13,553 bases of DNA, taken from NCBI GenBank assembly GCA_016294105.1, contig JAEDCN010000040.1:1-13553 (forward strand), read 5' to 3'. The number at the start of each line of letters is the position of its first letter. Position 1 is the first letter of the stretch. The notes below the pieces were generated by a model, which made no database searches, had not been told where the DNA came from, and saw nothing but the letters and a program-made list of their open reading frames with translations. The stretch comes from Treponema sp. Its GTDB lineage: Bacteria > Spirochaetota > Spirochaetia > Treponematales > Treponemataceae. Below, one piece after another: positions 1 to 6,961 of the stretch. The translations under genes were made by a program, and so were the position numbers.

Positions 1-110
1 CGCTGAATGCTGTCGTAACGACTGGTGGCCATGTCCTCCAGCTGCTGGAAACGGTCTTCTGTATCCCGCTGAATGCTGTCGTAACGACTGGTGGCCATGT
101 CCTCCAGCTG
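1..110 (-). repeat. 66-bp in-frame tandem repeat encoding 22 residues
   Basis: Bases 1-44 and 67-110 are identical over 44 bp, a period of 66 bp or exactly 22 codons (two hendecads). The protein unit begins QLEDMATSRYDSIQR. The copy at 67-110 is the first of the array in the direction of translation; bases 111-132 no longer match. The other end is cut by the window edge, so copy number is unknown. Confidence 0.9.
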
Positions 111-2150
111 GGAAAAATCTGAATCAAAGTGGATTTTCAGCTGGTCAAGCTGACTGCGAGCAGCTTCTTCCCAGCTAGCCACATCTTGGCGAGACAGACT
201 TTCAAACTGGGCAAGGGCAGAACGCTCCTTTTCCAGCGCCTGACTCATGGCTTGATCGTAGAGACTGCGGTACTTGTCTTCCAGCTGGGTCATTCTGTCT
301 TGATTTTCTTGGGCTAGATTTTCCACCAGCTGCTGCTGTTCCTGAGCCAATGCTTCCATCTGACGAACCACATCCTCGGTTTGTGTAGCCTTTTCGTCAA
401 GGTTGGAGGTAGCCAAGGACAAACGTTCTTCTATTCTGTTCTGGAAATCAGTTACCTCATCTGTAATAGAAGACTGAATGTTTTGCAGCTGGTTCTGGGC
501 TTCTTGCTGGAACTGAGAAATTTCTTGAGACAGCTCAGATCGAATGGATTCCAGCTTGCTGTCGGTATTGCTTTCGATGGTTCCAATTTCTTGAGAAAGA
601 TTGGACTGAATAACTTCCAATCGTCTGGCAGAATCATCCTCTGTCTGCTGAAGCTGGGCTTCCAACTGGCTTCGTAACTGAATCAGTTCATCCTCCAAAT
701 CCTGCTGCAGGCGAGAAGTGTTGGAGCGAGAGCTTTCCTCTAGCTGACGAAGCACCGCAGATTCCTTTTCATCAATGGAAGACAGGGCATTCTCGTAGGA
801 AGAAAAGTACTCCTGCCGCAGCTGGTCAATGCGATGAACAATATCAGCTTGAATGGAATCCAAGCTGGAATTATTTTCTCCAGTGAGACTGGAAATCTGC
901 TCTGCCACCTCTCGTGCCATGGCAGCACTAGAATTGATGTTATCCTCAGCCTTGCTGATGCGGCTTGCCACGTCATTTTCCATGGAATCAAGGCGCTCCA
1001 AGGTACTCTGGCGGGTGGAATCAATGGCTGTTTCCAGCATTTGACGCATTTGCTCCAGCTTGTATTCAATATCATTCTGAAGGTTTTCTTTGTTTTGAGC
1101 GGAAAGAGATTCAAAGGATTCCAGTGCAGAGCTTTCCTTATCTGCAATCTCAGCCATGGCTCTATCGTAGGCTTGAGCATACTCATCCTCCAGCTCTGCA
1201 ATGCGATTGGAGATGGAATCCTGAACGGAGGCCAGAGCACGGCTGTTATCAGAGCTCTCCTCTGCCAACCGACTGGAAAGCTGCTCTACAGCGGTAGCCC
1301 GCTCCTCCAATTCACCACGGAGACTGGCAATCTGGGAGGTAAGATAATCCTGAAGATTTTCCACACGAATATTTGTGTCATCCTGTAACTTATCGATGGC
1401 ATTGTCAAAGGCACGCTGAAGCTGGGAAAGATTTTCCTGGGTTCTATCCTGGAGCTGGAGAAAGGACTGGTCCTCCAAATCCTGAGCTCTTTTTGCCGCA
1501 TTGGAATAAATATCTGCCACGCTGTTGGTGATGTTTAGCAGAATCTCCTGATTCTTTGTGACGGAGGCTTCTGTGGAGGACTCCAGCTGCTGCACCTGCT
1601 CGTTGAACCGATTCAAAAGTTCAGAACCCATTTGCTTAAGCTGCTTGCCGTTTTCCTCGGCAAAGTCGGCGGTAAGCTTAGAAACACGACCTTCCAATGT
1701 GGACACATTCTTCTGGTATTGGTGCATTTGCTTTTCCAGCTTGTCCACAATGGCTGTTTCTGAGCCAACACGACGCATATTTTCTTCCAGATTGGCGGTC
1801 ATTTCCACCAGCTGCTGCAGGGTATTGTCATAGGCGGAAATTTTATTGTCGATGGTATCCACCGCCTGAATCCGGGAATTGAATTCCTGGGTCAAATGTT
1901 CGAATTTACCGATTTTATCCTCAAGATTTCGTACCGTGGCAATGGCTTGCGATTGCTTTACCTCCACCTCGTTGTACTCATTTTTGAGACGAGTCATTTG
2001 ATCGTTAAATTTTGTATCAAGATCTTCCTTCTGGATGCCGATATATTTCTTGACCTTATCCAAGGAACGATTATCTCGATCCATATATCGAAGTGCCAGC
2101 GAAAAGACAGACGAAATACCAACAGCTACGAGTATTCCAATAATAGACAT
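1..2150 (-). CDS. Membrane-anchored giant coiled-coil protein, 3' end outside window
   Basis: The frame is open from an ATG at 2150 to the window edge, giving 716 codons with no stop, so the C-terminus is missing. Residues 2-20 form one hydrophobic segment (IIGILVAVGISSVF core), a probable membrane anchor. Nearly all the rest is Glu, Gln, Ser, Asp, Leu and Arg in coiled-coil style with no visible globular domain. The last part has a strict 11-residue spacing of Leu/Ile and Tyr/Phe, a hendecad pattern, and ends in an almost identical 22-residue tandem repeat (from residue 681). Longer diverged repeats centre on residues 337, 461 and 640. It resembles the long spirochaete coiled-coil proteins annotated as SpiroCoCo; that family assignment is from memory. 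A GGTGGGG stretch 8 bases before the ATG is a modest ribosome site. It follows the HAD gene by 29 bp, so it is probably the last visible gene of that operon. A structural or filament role is inference. Confidence 0.85.
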   Translation of the reverse strand, partial: MSIIGILVAVGISSVFSLALRYMDRDNRSLDKVKKYIGIQKEDLDTKFNDQMTRLKNEYNEVEVKQSQAIATVRNLEDKIGKFEHLTQEFNSRIQAVDTIDNKISAYDNTLQQLVEMTANLEENMRRVGSETAIVDKLEKQMHQYQKNVSTLEGRVSKLTADFAEENGKQLKQMGSELLNRFNEQVQQLESSTEASVTKNQEILLNITNSVADIYSNAAKRAQDLEDQSFLQLQDRTQENLSQLQRAFDNAIDKLQDDTNIRVENLQDYLTSQIASLRGELEERATAVEQLSSRLAEESSDNSRALASVQDSISNRIAELEDEYAQAYDRAMAEIADKESSALESFESLSAQNKENLQNDIEYKLEQMRQMLETAIDSTRQSTLERLDSMENDVASRISKAEDNINSSAAMAREVAEQISSLTGENNSSLDSIQADIVHRIDQLRQEYFSSYENALSSIDEKESAVLRQLEESSRSNTSRLQQDLEDELIQLRSQLEAQLQQTEDDSARRLEVIQSNLSQEIGTIESNTDSKLESIRSELSQEISQFQQEAQNQLQNIQSSITDEVTDFQNRIEERLSLATSNLDEKATQTEDVVRQMEALAQEQQQLVENLAQENQDRMTQLEDKYRSLYDQAMSQALEKERSALAQFESLSRQDVASWEEAARSQLDQLKIHFDSDFSQLEDMATSRYDSIQRDTEDRFQQLEDMATSRYDSIQ

Positions 2151-2179
2151 ATTTTATTCCCCACCCAAAAAACTTCTTA

Positions 2180-2851
2180 CTAGTTTAACACACTTTTTTC
2201 CAATTGGCGATAGTTTCTGAAGGAAATATCTGCCTCTTTTAAAGGCAAGCCCAACAGCCCCCGCCAAAAGGGCAATATGTAGGCCGTTTTCATTCCCGCC
2301 GCTGCAGCCCCTTCCACATCGGAGGGAATACTATTTCCAACATACAAAATAGCTTCTGGTGGCAATTCCAGCTTGAGGGCCAAACTGCCAAAGGTATATT
2401 TTGACGGCTTCAAGGCACCAAGCTCCTCTGAACCGCAAATAACATCGAATAACTGCCGGGTTCCCCAGATATCACCCTTTTGCTCTGGGGGAAAATCTGA
2501 AAGAATGGCAAGCTTGTAGCCCTTGTCCTTAAATGCCTGAATGGTTTCCCGAATATGGGCATAGGGCTTTACTGCCTTGAGATAGGGCATCATGCCCTTG
2601 TAGACAAGGGTTTCAATCATGTTCCGAGCCACCCCGTTGTCCACACCTAATTCCAAGGCAAGGAGACGAGACTGATACTCATAAAAATCCCCAGAAGGTG
2701 CTGTTCTATGAAGAATAGAACGAACCTTGCTGTATTTGAGAAAAAAACGAAGATTCTTTAGTACGTACGGAATAATGCGAATGTACAGCCGCCAACTTGG
2801 ATACAGTGTTCCATCAATGTCAAAGGCGACTGCTTTGATGCCACTGGTCAT
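2180..2851 (-). CDS. HAD-superfamily hydrolase (phosphatase-like)
   Basis: This 223-residue protein has the four HAD motifs. Motif I is FDIDGT at 10-15, with nucleophile Asp11 and general acid/base Asp13. Motif II is ILSD with Ser118. Motif III is the Lys in ALKPSKYTF (148 or 151). Motif IV is VGNSIPSDVEGA at 171-182, with Asp178. Residues about 16-100 are the helical cap typical of subfamily I (phosphoglycolate phosphatase/YjjG type). The family hydrolyses phosphate esters through a phospho-aspartate in the cytoplasm; the substrate cannot be told. The first acidic position of motif IV is Asn173 instead of Asp, a variant also common in active members. The ATG overlaps the TonB-like stop in ATGA, so the gene is translationally coupled to the motor genes. 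Why a soluble phosphatase lies there is not evident. Confidence 0.9.
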   Translation of the reverse strand: MTSGIKAVAFDIDGTLYPSWRLYIRIIPYVLKNLRFFLKYSKVRSILHRTAPSGDFYEYQSRLLALELGVDNGVARNMIETLVYKGMMPYLKAVKPYAHIRETIQAFKDKGYKLAILSDFPPEQKGDIWGTRQLFDVICGSEELGALKPSKYTFGSLALKLELPPEAILYVGNSIPSDVEGAAAAGMKTAYILPFWRGLLGLPLKEADISFRNYRQLEKSVLN

Positions 2852-4023
2852 TTTTTTATTATATTATATTTGAAGCGAACCTGTCCAGAACCCTTGGCAA
2901 CTTGAAAACGCCATTTTTCAATCTGACTTTTTATTTCTGCCTGTACCTGGCCATGAACCAGGGATTCTGGAGTGATTTTGATGGAACCAGGAAGCACCAG
3001 TCCTTCTGGAGTGATTTCAAAGGTGATGGTTACCTCCGTGGAGCCTTTGATGTAGCTTTGATTCTGGGGAGAAATCACAATCACAGGTTCCTGTGGCTCC
3101 AGCAGGCGACGACTTCCACCACCCACTAGATTCATGGAGGTACCGTTTTCAGAAGTATCGGAGGTAGGAGCAACTGTTCCAGAAGCCGTACCAACGGCTT
3201 TGCTTTCACCAGTGGAAGCACTCCCCAGCCCTCCTTCTGCCACCGAGGCAATCCGTTCCAGGGCAGAGGCGGTGCCTTGGCTCAAGTTTTGGGATTCAGC
3301 TTGAACCTGTCCTGCCGTTTGAGAGGAAACCCAGGCTCCCCCTACAGAGACTTTACTGGATGAATCGGTGGATTCTACTATGCTGGAGGTACCAGCCACA
3401 CCAGAAAGGCTGGAGGATGAAGCCGGGGATACAGCTTGGGAAGCTGGGGCGGAAGGAGAGGTATTGTAGGTTCTACTGCCCTTTTCTGCAAAAAGTGCCT
3501 CCCAAGCAGCCTCATCAAAGGACTCCACATTTGGAACTCTTGTAGAGTCATTTGCTGGGGCCGAGGATGGTACTGGAGAAGTAGCTGATGAACCAGCTGA
3601 GGTTTCTGTATCTAGGACAGACTTTTGAGATGGAGCGTGTTCTACAGGCGTGGACGAGGAAACCTTTTCTACAGGCTTTGTAGCAACAGCTGGTGCGGAG
3701 ACTTTTTCTGGCAGCGGGGAGGCTTCCGTGGGAGTTGTAGCTGGGGCCTTAGCGAGAGTCTCAGTTGAGGCGGGAGAAACAGCTTGGGATACAGGGGCTT
3801 CTGACAAAGGCTCCCGTGAAGCAGCACCACCCTCCAGTGCCGCCAATTTTAAGGAAATGCTTTGGTACACTGGAGTTACTGGTTTTTCAAGAGACTGTGG
3901 AGGTAAAAGGATACAAAGGGCGGCCACCACCAGCCACACCATGGCGGTGAGAATCAGGGCAACTGTTCGAGCTTCTGATTCAGGAGATTGTTTTTTATGT
4001 CCACCCTTTTCCTGCAGAGCCAC
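2848..4023 (-). CDS. TonB-like energy-transducing periplasmic protein
   Basis: The 391-residue protein has TonB architecture. A short cytoplasmic tail is followed by one membrane helix at about 20-40. A long Ser/Ala/Thr/Glu/Val-rich periplasmic linker spans about 45-300. The C-terminal domain (about 313-391) includes VTITFEITPEGLV, VQAEIKSQIEKWRF and QVRFKYNI, matching the TonB C-terminal pattern. TonB passes proton-motive energy from ExbB/ExbD to outer-membrane receptors. Oddities: the linker lacks the Glu-Pro/Lys-Pro repeats of enteric TonB, and the SHLS motif usual in the TonB/TolA membrane helix is not seen. SQAVSPAS occurs twice in the linker. The start is GTG, sharing one base with the exbD stop (TAGTG); the next in-frame Met lies inside the membrane helix, so GTG is preferred. 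A TolA-like role is the main alternative. Confidence 0.85.
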   Translation of the reverse strand: MALQEKGGHKKQSPESEARTVALILTAMVWLVVAALCILLPPQSLEKPVTPVYQSISLKLAALEGGAASREPLSEAPVSQAVSPASTETLAKAPATTPTEASPLPEKVSAPAVATKPVEKVSSSTPVEHAPSQKSVLDTETSAGSSATSPVPSSAPANDSTRVPNVESFDEAAWEALFAEKGSRTYNTSPSAPASQAVSPASSSSLSGVAGTSSIVESTDSSSKVSVGGAWVSSQTAGQVQAESQNLSQGTASALERIASVAEGGLGSASTGESKAVGTASGTVAPTSDTSENGTSMNLVGGGSRRLLEPQEPVIVISPQNQSYIKGSTEVTITFEITPEGLVLPGSIKITPESLVHGQVQAEIKSQIEKWRFQVAKGSGQVRFKYNIIKK

Positions 4024-4472
4024 TATTCTTGTACCGTCCGTAAATTCACCGCCGAAAACCCATTTTTCCGCAAAAGATCAAAGAGTTGCACGATGGTTCC
4101 GTTGGTCACCAGAGCATCCGCCTCCAGCTGAATGGGGTACTGCTCCCGTGGCACGGATTCTGTATCGAAGGCTAAAAGCTCCTGATGCAATTCCTCCAAG
4201 GTTACCGCTTTGTCGTTGAACCAGATTCCACCATCGGCACTGAGGGTAATAATCAAGCCTCTAGTTTCACCCCCTTCTGCTGTGGAGGATTCTGGAAGCT
4301 GTACCGTAATGCCTGGCAGCAGGGCAAAGGTGGTGGACACCAGAAAAAAGAGAATCAGCTGAAAAACAATGTCTATCATGGGAATCAGGTCTAAAAACAC
4401 CATGTTTCTAGAAACACTTCTTCTGGAAAGACGATTTCTAGATACTGCTACAGAGGAAGCTTGATTTTTCAT
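4023..4472 (-). CDS. exbD: ExbD/TolR-type proton channel subunit
   Basis: The 149-residue length is usual for ExbD/TolR. A basic N-terminal tail precedes one membrane helix, LDLIPMIDIVFQLILFFLV, from residue 27. Asp34 in PMID sits where ExbD/TolR have the essential membrane Asp that carries protons. The rest is the small periplasmic domain, ending NGFSAVNLRTVQE, which resembles the family's usual C-terminal strand. With ExbB it forms the inner-membrane motor that energises TonB. The ATG overlaps the exbB stop in ATGA, and its own TAG stop shares a base with the GTG of the TonB-like gene, so the three are translated together. ExbD and TolR cannot be separated by motif alone; the adjacent TonB-like gene favours ExbD. 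Confidence 0.92.
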   Translation of the reverse strand: MKNQASSVAVSRNRLSRRSVSRNMVFLDLIPMIDIVFQLILFFLVSTTFALLPGITVQLPESSTAEGGETRGLIITLSADGGIWFNDKAVTLEELHQELLAFDTESVPREQYPIQLEADALVTNGTIVQLFDLLRKNGFSAVNLRTVQE

Positions 4473-5095
4473 AGATCCTCTCCCACAAGGTTACGACCAC
4501 AAACCTGAATTACCACGGAGGAGGCAATGGCTTCCATGACTGATACCCTCTTTTTTACTTTAGACACAAAATAATTGTGAAAGATAACCGAGGGAATGGA
4601 AATACACAGCCCTGCGGCAGTTGTCACCAAGGCTTCTGCAATGGAGCCTGCCAACAAAGCTGGATTTCCCATGGACTGTCCGCTACCAAGGACACCAAAG
4701 GCCTGAATGTTTCCCGTTACGGTGCCTAGCAAGCCCAGCAGGGTGGACACGTTGGCAATGGTTCCCAAGGAGGTAAGGAAGCGGTCAAGACGAGGGATTT
4801 GTTTGTCCAGCTCCAAGTCCACCAATTCACGAACATCCTGCTCCGACATGTGGCGAAGTAAAATTGCCTTTGCGGCCACCTGAGCTGCAGGAGTTCCCAA
4901 GCTGCTACACCAAGAAAGAGCTTCTTCAAATCGACAGCTACTGATGAGAGAAAGCAGTCGCTCTAAAATAAAGGAATCCTTCTTTTTTATGCGGGCATAA
5001 TAGATGCTTCTTTCTATTATGATAAAGGTTGCTAAGAGGGCACACAGTCCCAAAGGAATCATCAAGGGACCACCGCTTTTTATCAGTTCAATCAT
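4469..5095 (-). CDS. exbB: ExbB/TolQ/MotA-family proton channel protein
   Basis: The 208-residue protein has three membrane segments, at about 10-27, 110-133 and 150-172, with a cytoplasmic loop between the first two. The family signature is clear: GTIANVSTLLGLLGTVTGN (Thr125 lies where ExbB has Thr148) and GSIAEALVTTAAGL (Glu154 and Thr159 correspond to ExbB Glu176 and Thr181). ExbB pentamers surround ExbD and couple proton flow to movement of TonB. The ATG follows TAGGAG with a 5-base spacer, and that TAG is the stop of the upstream barrel gene, so expression is coupled. It is shorter than enteric ExbB (about 244) but typical of many bacterial homologues. TolQ is possible, but no Pal or TolB is in view. 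Confidence 0.93.
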   Translation of the reverse strand: MIELIKSGGPLMIPLGLCALLATFIIIERSIYYARIKKKDSFILERLLSLISSCRFEEALSWCSSLGTPAAQVAAKAILLRHMSEQDVRELVDLELDKQIPRLDRFLTSLGTIANVSTLLGLLGTVTGNIQAFGVLGSGQSMGNPALLAGSIAEALVTTAAGLCISIPSVIFHNYFVSKVKKRVSVMEAIASSVVIQVCGRNLVGEDL

Positions 5096-5103
5096 AGGTA
5101 CTC

Positions 5104-6948
5104 CTAAAAATTAAATTGCAGGGAAAGGGCTACAGAGCCAGCTTCCTTCATATATGGTTCCACAAAAACACGCTGGCTTCCTGAAAATAGCTTCAGCATA
5201 TCCTTCAGTTTTAAGGCAAGCCGCAGGTTTTCTGTAGGCTGGTAATACACCTGTGCTCCAAAGATTGGAAGGAAATCTGTTCTCTTAAAGCCAAAATCAG
5301 CCTTCAACTCTCCACCCCAAGGATGGCGGGGAGAGTCGTAGCCACAGGAAAACACCAGCCTTTGAGCAGGCTCATATACTGGATGATATAACCACTGACT
5401 ATTCCAACCTGCTTTAAATAAAAAGTTTGATACCACCGCTGTTACAGCTATTTGGGAAAAAAGCCGCCTGCTGTCCTTTTGCTCAAAGGGGAACAAACCA
5501 GTCCAACTATCAATTCCTGCAGCATAATCCCCTGTAAGCATATTGTTTCCAAAGGCTGACTGACGATATTCCACTGCCAGCTGAAGTAAAAACTCTTGAA
5601 AAAGTTTTGACACAGGAGTGTCCTGCAGCACCAATGGAAAGCTAGAACCAGCTTTAAAGAACCAGTTGCTAACCTCCCCGTTGGAAATCAAATCCTTGGG
5701 GGAAAAATTCACGTAGGGCTCGGCTACTTCCAGCTGATAAAAATTGCGGTGGCGAGAATCAAGTCCTCCTTCCACAGAAAAGCTCATGCCAGAAAAATCT
5801 CCACCAGCACCAGCTTCCGCAGAAGCATCTTTTTCATTCCAGCGAGGTACGTTCCACTCCAATCCCAAGGTAAAAGGAACAAGCAGCTTTATCTGGTGCT
5901 CACCAGATAAAGCAGGTAAATATACCAGTCCAAGGCTGGAAAAAATTTCCAACTGGGAATTCCAAAGCCAGGCGCCAGAAAGGGTTACACCACCTCTATT
6001 TTGTGCAATGGTGATTTCTGGGTCAAGACTGGCCCAATAGCCCCAGTCCATTAGCAGCTGGACAGAAAACTCATGATTTTGGGGCAGGGCTTGGGTGGAA
6101 TCTGCATTCCAGTCCCTGCTATTCCAGTCAAAAGAGAGCCAGGGAGAAAGGCCCAAAAGAGAAGCTGCCACTGCTCCGTTTTCCTCTGCCCTGCCCACCG
6201 TGTTAGAAAAACCTGCATAGCGGTTGTACCAGTCCAAGGGAAGGCCACCTGTCATGGAAAAACCATTACCCAAGGGAAGCTCCAGCTGAAGCTGGGCACC
6301 AGCGCCACGTCGGTTTATATCGTCAAACAAGAGACTTTGTCCCTGAAGCCCATTGTCCAAAGCCCTGTAGTTTCCCTGAATCTGGAGGCTGCTACTTCCC
6401 ATAGTAAAGTTTTTTCCCAGCTGCAAAAAGCTTTTGTTGTGAAAAAATCCATCTTCAGCCTGTTCCAGTCCGTAGCCTCCCACCGTCTTGTAGCCAAAGT
6501 CCAGAAAAAAACCTTGGGGATCCAGGGTAAAAACGGAAAAATTTGTATCCAAGGACAGGGGCCAGGCAGGCTCAATAAAGCCTTCCACAAAGAACTGCTT
6601 TGCTTTCTTGGCAGAGGCCATTTCCATCACCGAGGGAGGCAACGCTGGCACAGGTTCTGCGTCCACCACCTGCAAATTTGGTTCCAACACTGGTGGTGTC
6701 ACCCATACCGAAGGTGGTGATGGAAGCTGAAGCTGATAATCGGGCAAGGCTTCCTCTGACACCATCCAGTCCTCTCCGCCAATAACGGTAACAAGGTCTG
6801 GAAGGTAGAGGGTATCCTCCTGCTGATTGTGCAAAGCTTCCTGGGTTCCCGAAGCACTTATGACAACCGAGGTTTCATCCTGAGGATTTTCAGCGTACAG
6901 GGACAGGCTCAAAAGCATACAGCCCGCCAGAACTATCAATTTTTTCAC
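5104..6948 (-). CDS. Outer-membrane beta-barrel protein with TonB-box-like N-terminus
   Basis: The GTG start gives 614 residues and a signal peptide (KKLIVLAGCMLLSLSLYA, cleavage after Ala19). The frame extends upstream inside the TPR gene, but TAGGAGG lies just before this GTG, so the longer form is rejected. Cys10 in LAGC mimics a lipobox, but the hydrophobic stretch before it is too short. Residues 25-33 (ETSVVISAS) resemble a TonB box, and VTVIGGED (53-60) resembles the first plug strand of TonB-dependent receptors. Next comes a Pro-rich stretch to about 110. From about 119 the protein is strand-like, rich in Trp, Tyr, Gly and Asn, ending SVALSLQFNF with the terminal Phe typical of barrel proteins. 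It sits directly before exbB and is the likely client of the motor. No specific family was recognised; a porin, a reduced receptor or a force-coupled barrel all remain possible. Confidence 0.75.
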   Translation of the reverse strand: MKKLIVLAGCMLLSLSLYAENPQDETSVVISASGTQEALHNQQEDTLYLPDLVTVIGGEDWMVSEEALPDYQLQLPSPPSVWVTPPVLEPNLQVVDAEPVPALPPSVMEMASAKKAKQFFVEGFIEPAWPLSLDTNFSVFTLDPQGFFLDFGYKTVGGYGLEQAEDGFFHNKSFLQLGKNFTMGSSSLQIQGNYRALDNGLQGQSLLFDDINRRGAGAQLQLELPLGNGFSMTGGLPLDWYNRYAGFSNTVGRAEENGAVAASLLGLSPWLSFDWNSRDWNADSTQALPQNHEFSVQLLMDWGYWASLDPEITIAQNRGGVTLSGAWLWNSQLEIFSSLGLVYLPALSGEHQIKLLVPFTLGLEWNVPRWNEKDASAEAGAGGDFSGMSFSVEGGLDSRHRNFYQLEVAEPYVNFSPKDLISNGEVSNWFFKAGSSFPLVLQDTPVSKLFQEFLLQLAVEYRQSAFGNNMLTGDYAAGIDSWTGLFPFEQKDSRRLFSQIAVTAVVSNFLFKAGWNSQWLYHPVYEPAQRLVFSCGYDSPRHPWGGELKADFGFKRTDFLPIFGAQVYYQPTENLRLALKLKDMLKLFSGSQRVFVEPYMKEAGSVALSLQFNF

Positions 6949-6954
6949 CGATTC

Positions 6955-6961
6955 CCTCCTA
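6955..6961 (-). promoter_or_regulatory. Ribosome binding site overlapping a stop codon (TAGGAGG)
   Basis: The TAG is the stop of the TPR gene and GGAGG is the Shine-Dalgarno for the GTG at 6948, six bases on. It fixes the barrel gene's start and implies termination-reinitiation coupling. Confidence 0.85.

Noticed and set aside
1..110. CRISPR-like or mobile repeat at the left edge
   Set aside because: The repeat is in frame, exactly 22 codons long, and continues the hendecad pattern of the host protein.
834..1388. Plus-strand open frames opposite the coiled-coil gene (also 381-677 and 1558-1833)
   Set aside because: The minus-strand frame is open for all 716 codons with consistent coiled-coil composition; these are shadows.
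6919..6948. Lipoprotein signal (LAGC) at the start of the barrel protein
   Set aside because: Only about six hydrophobic residues precede the Cys, too short for a lipoprotein signal, and a normal cleavage site follows at Ala19.
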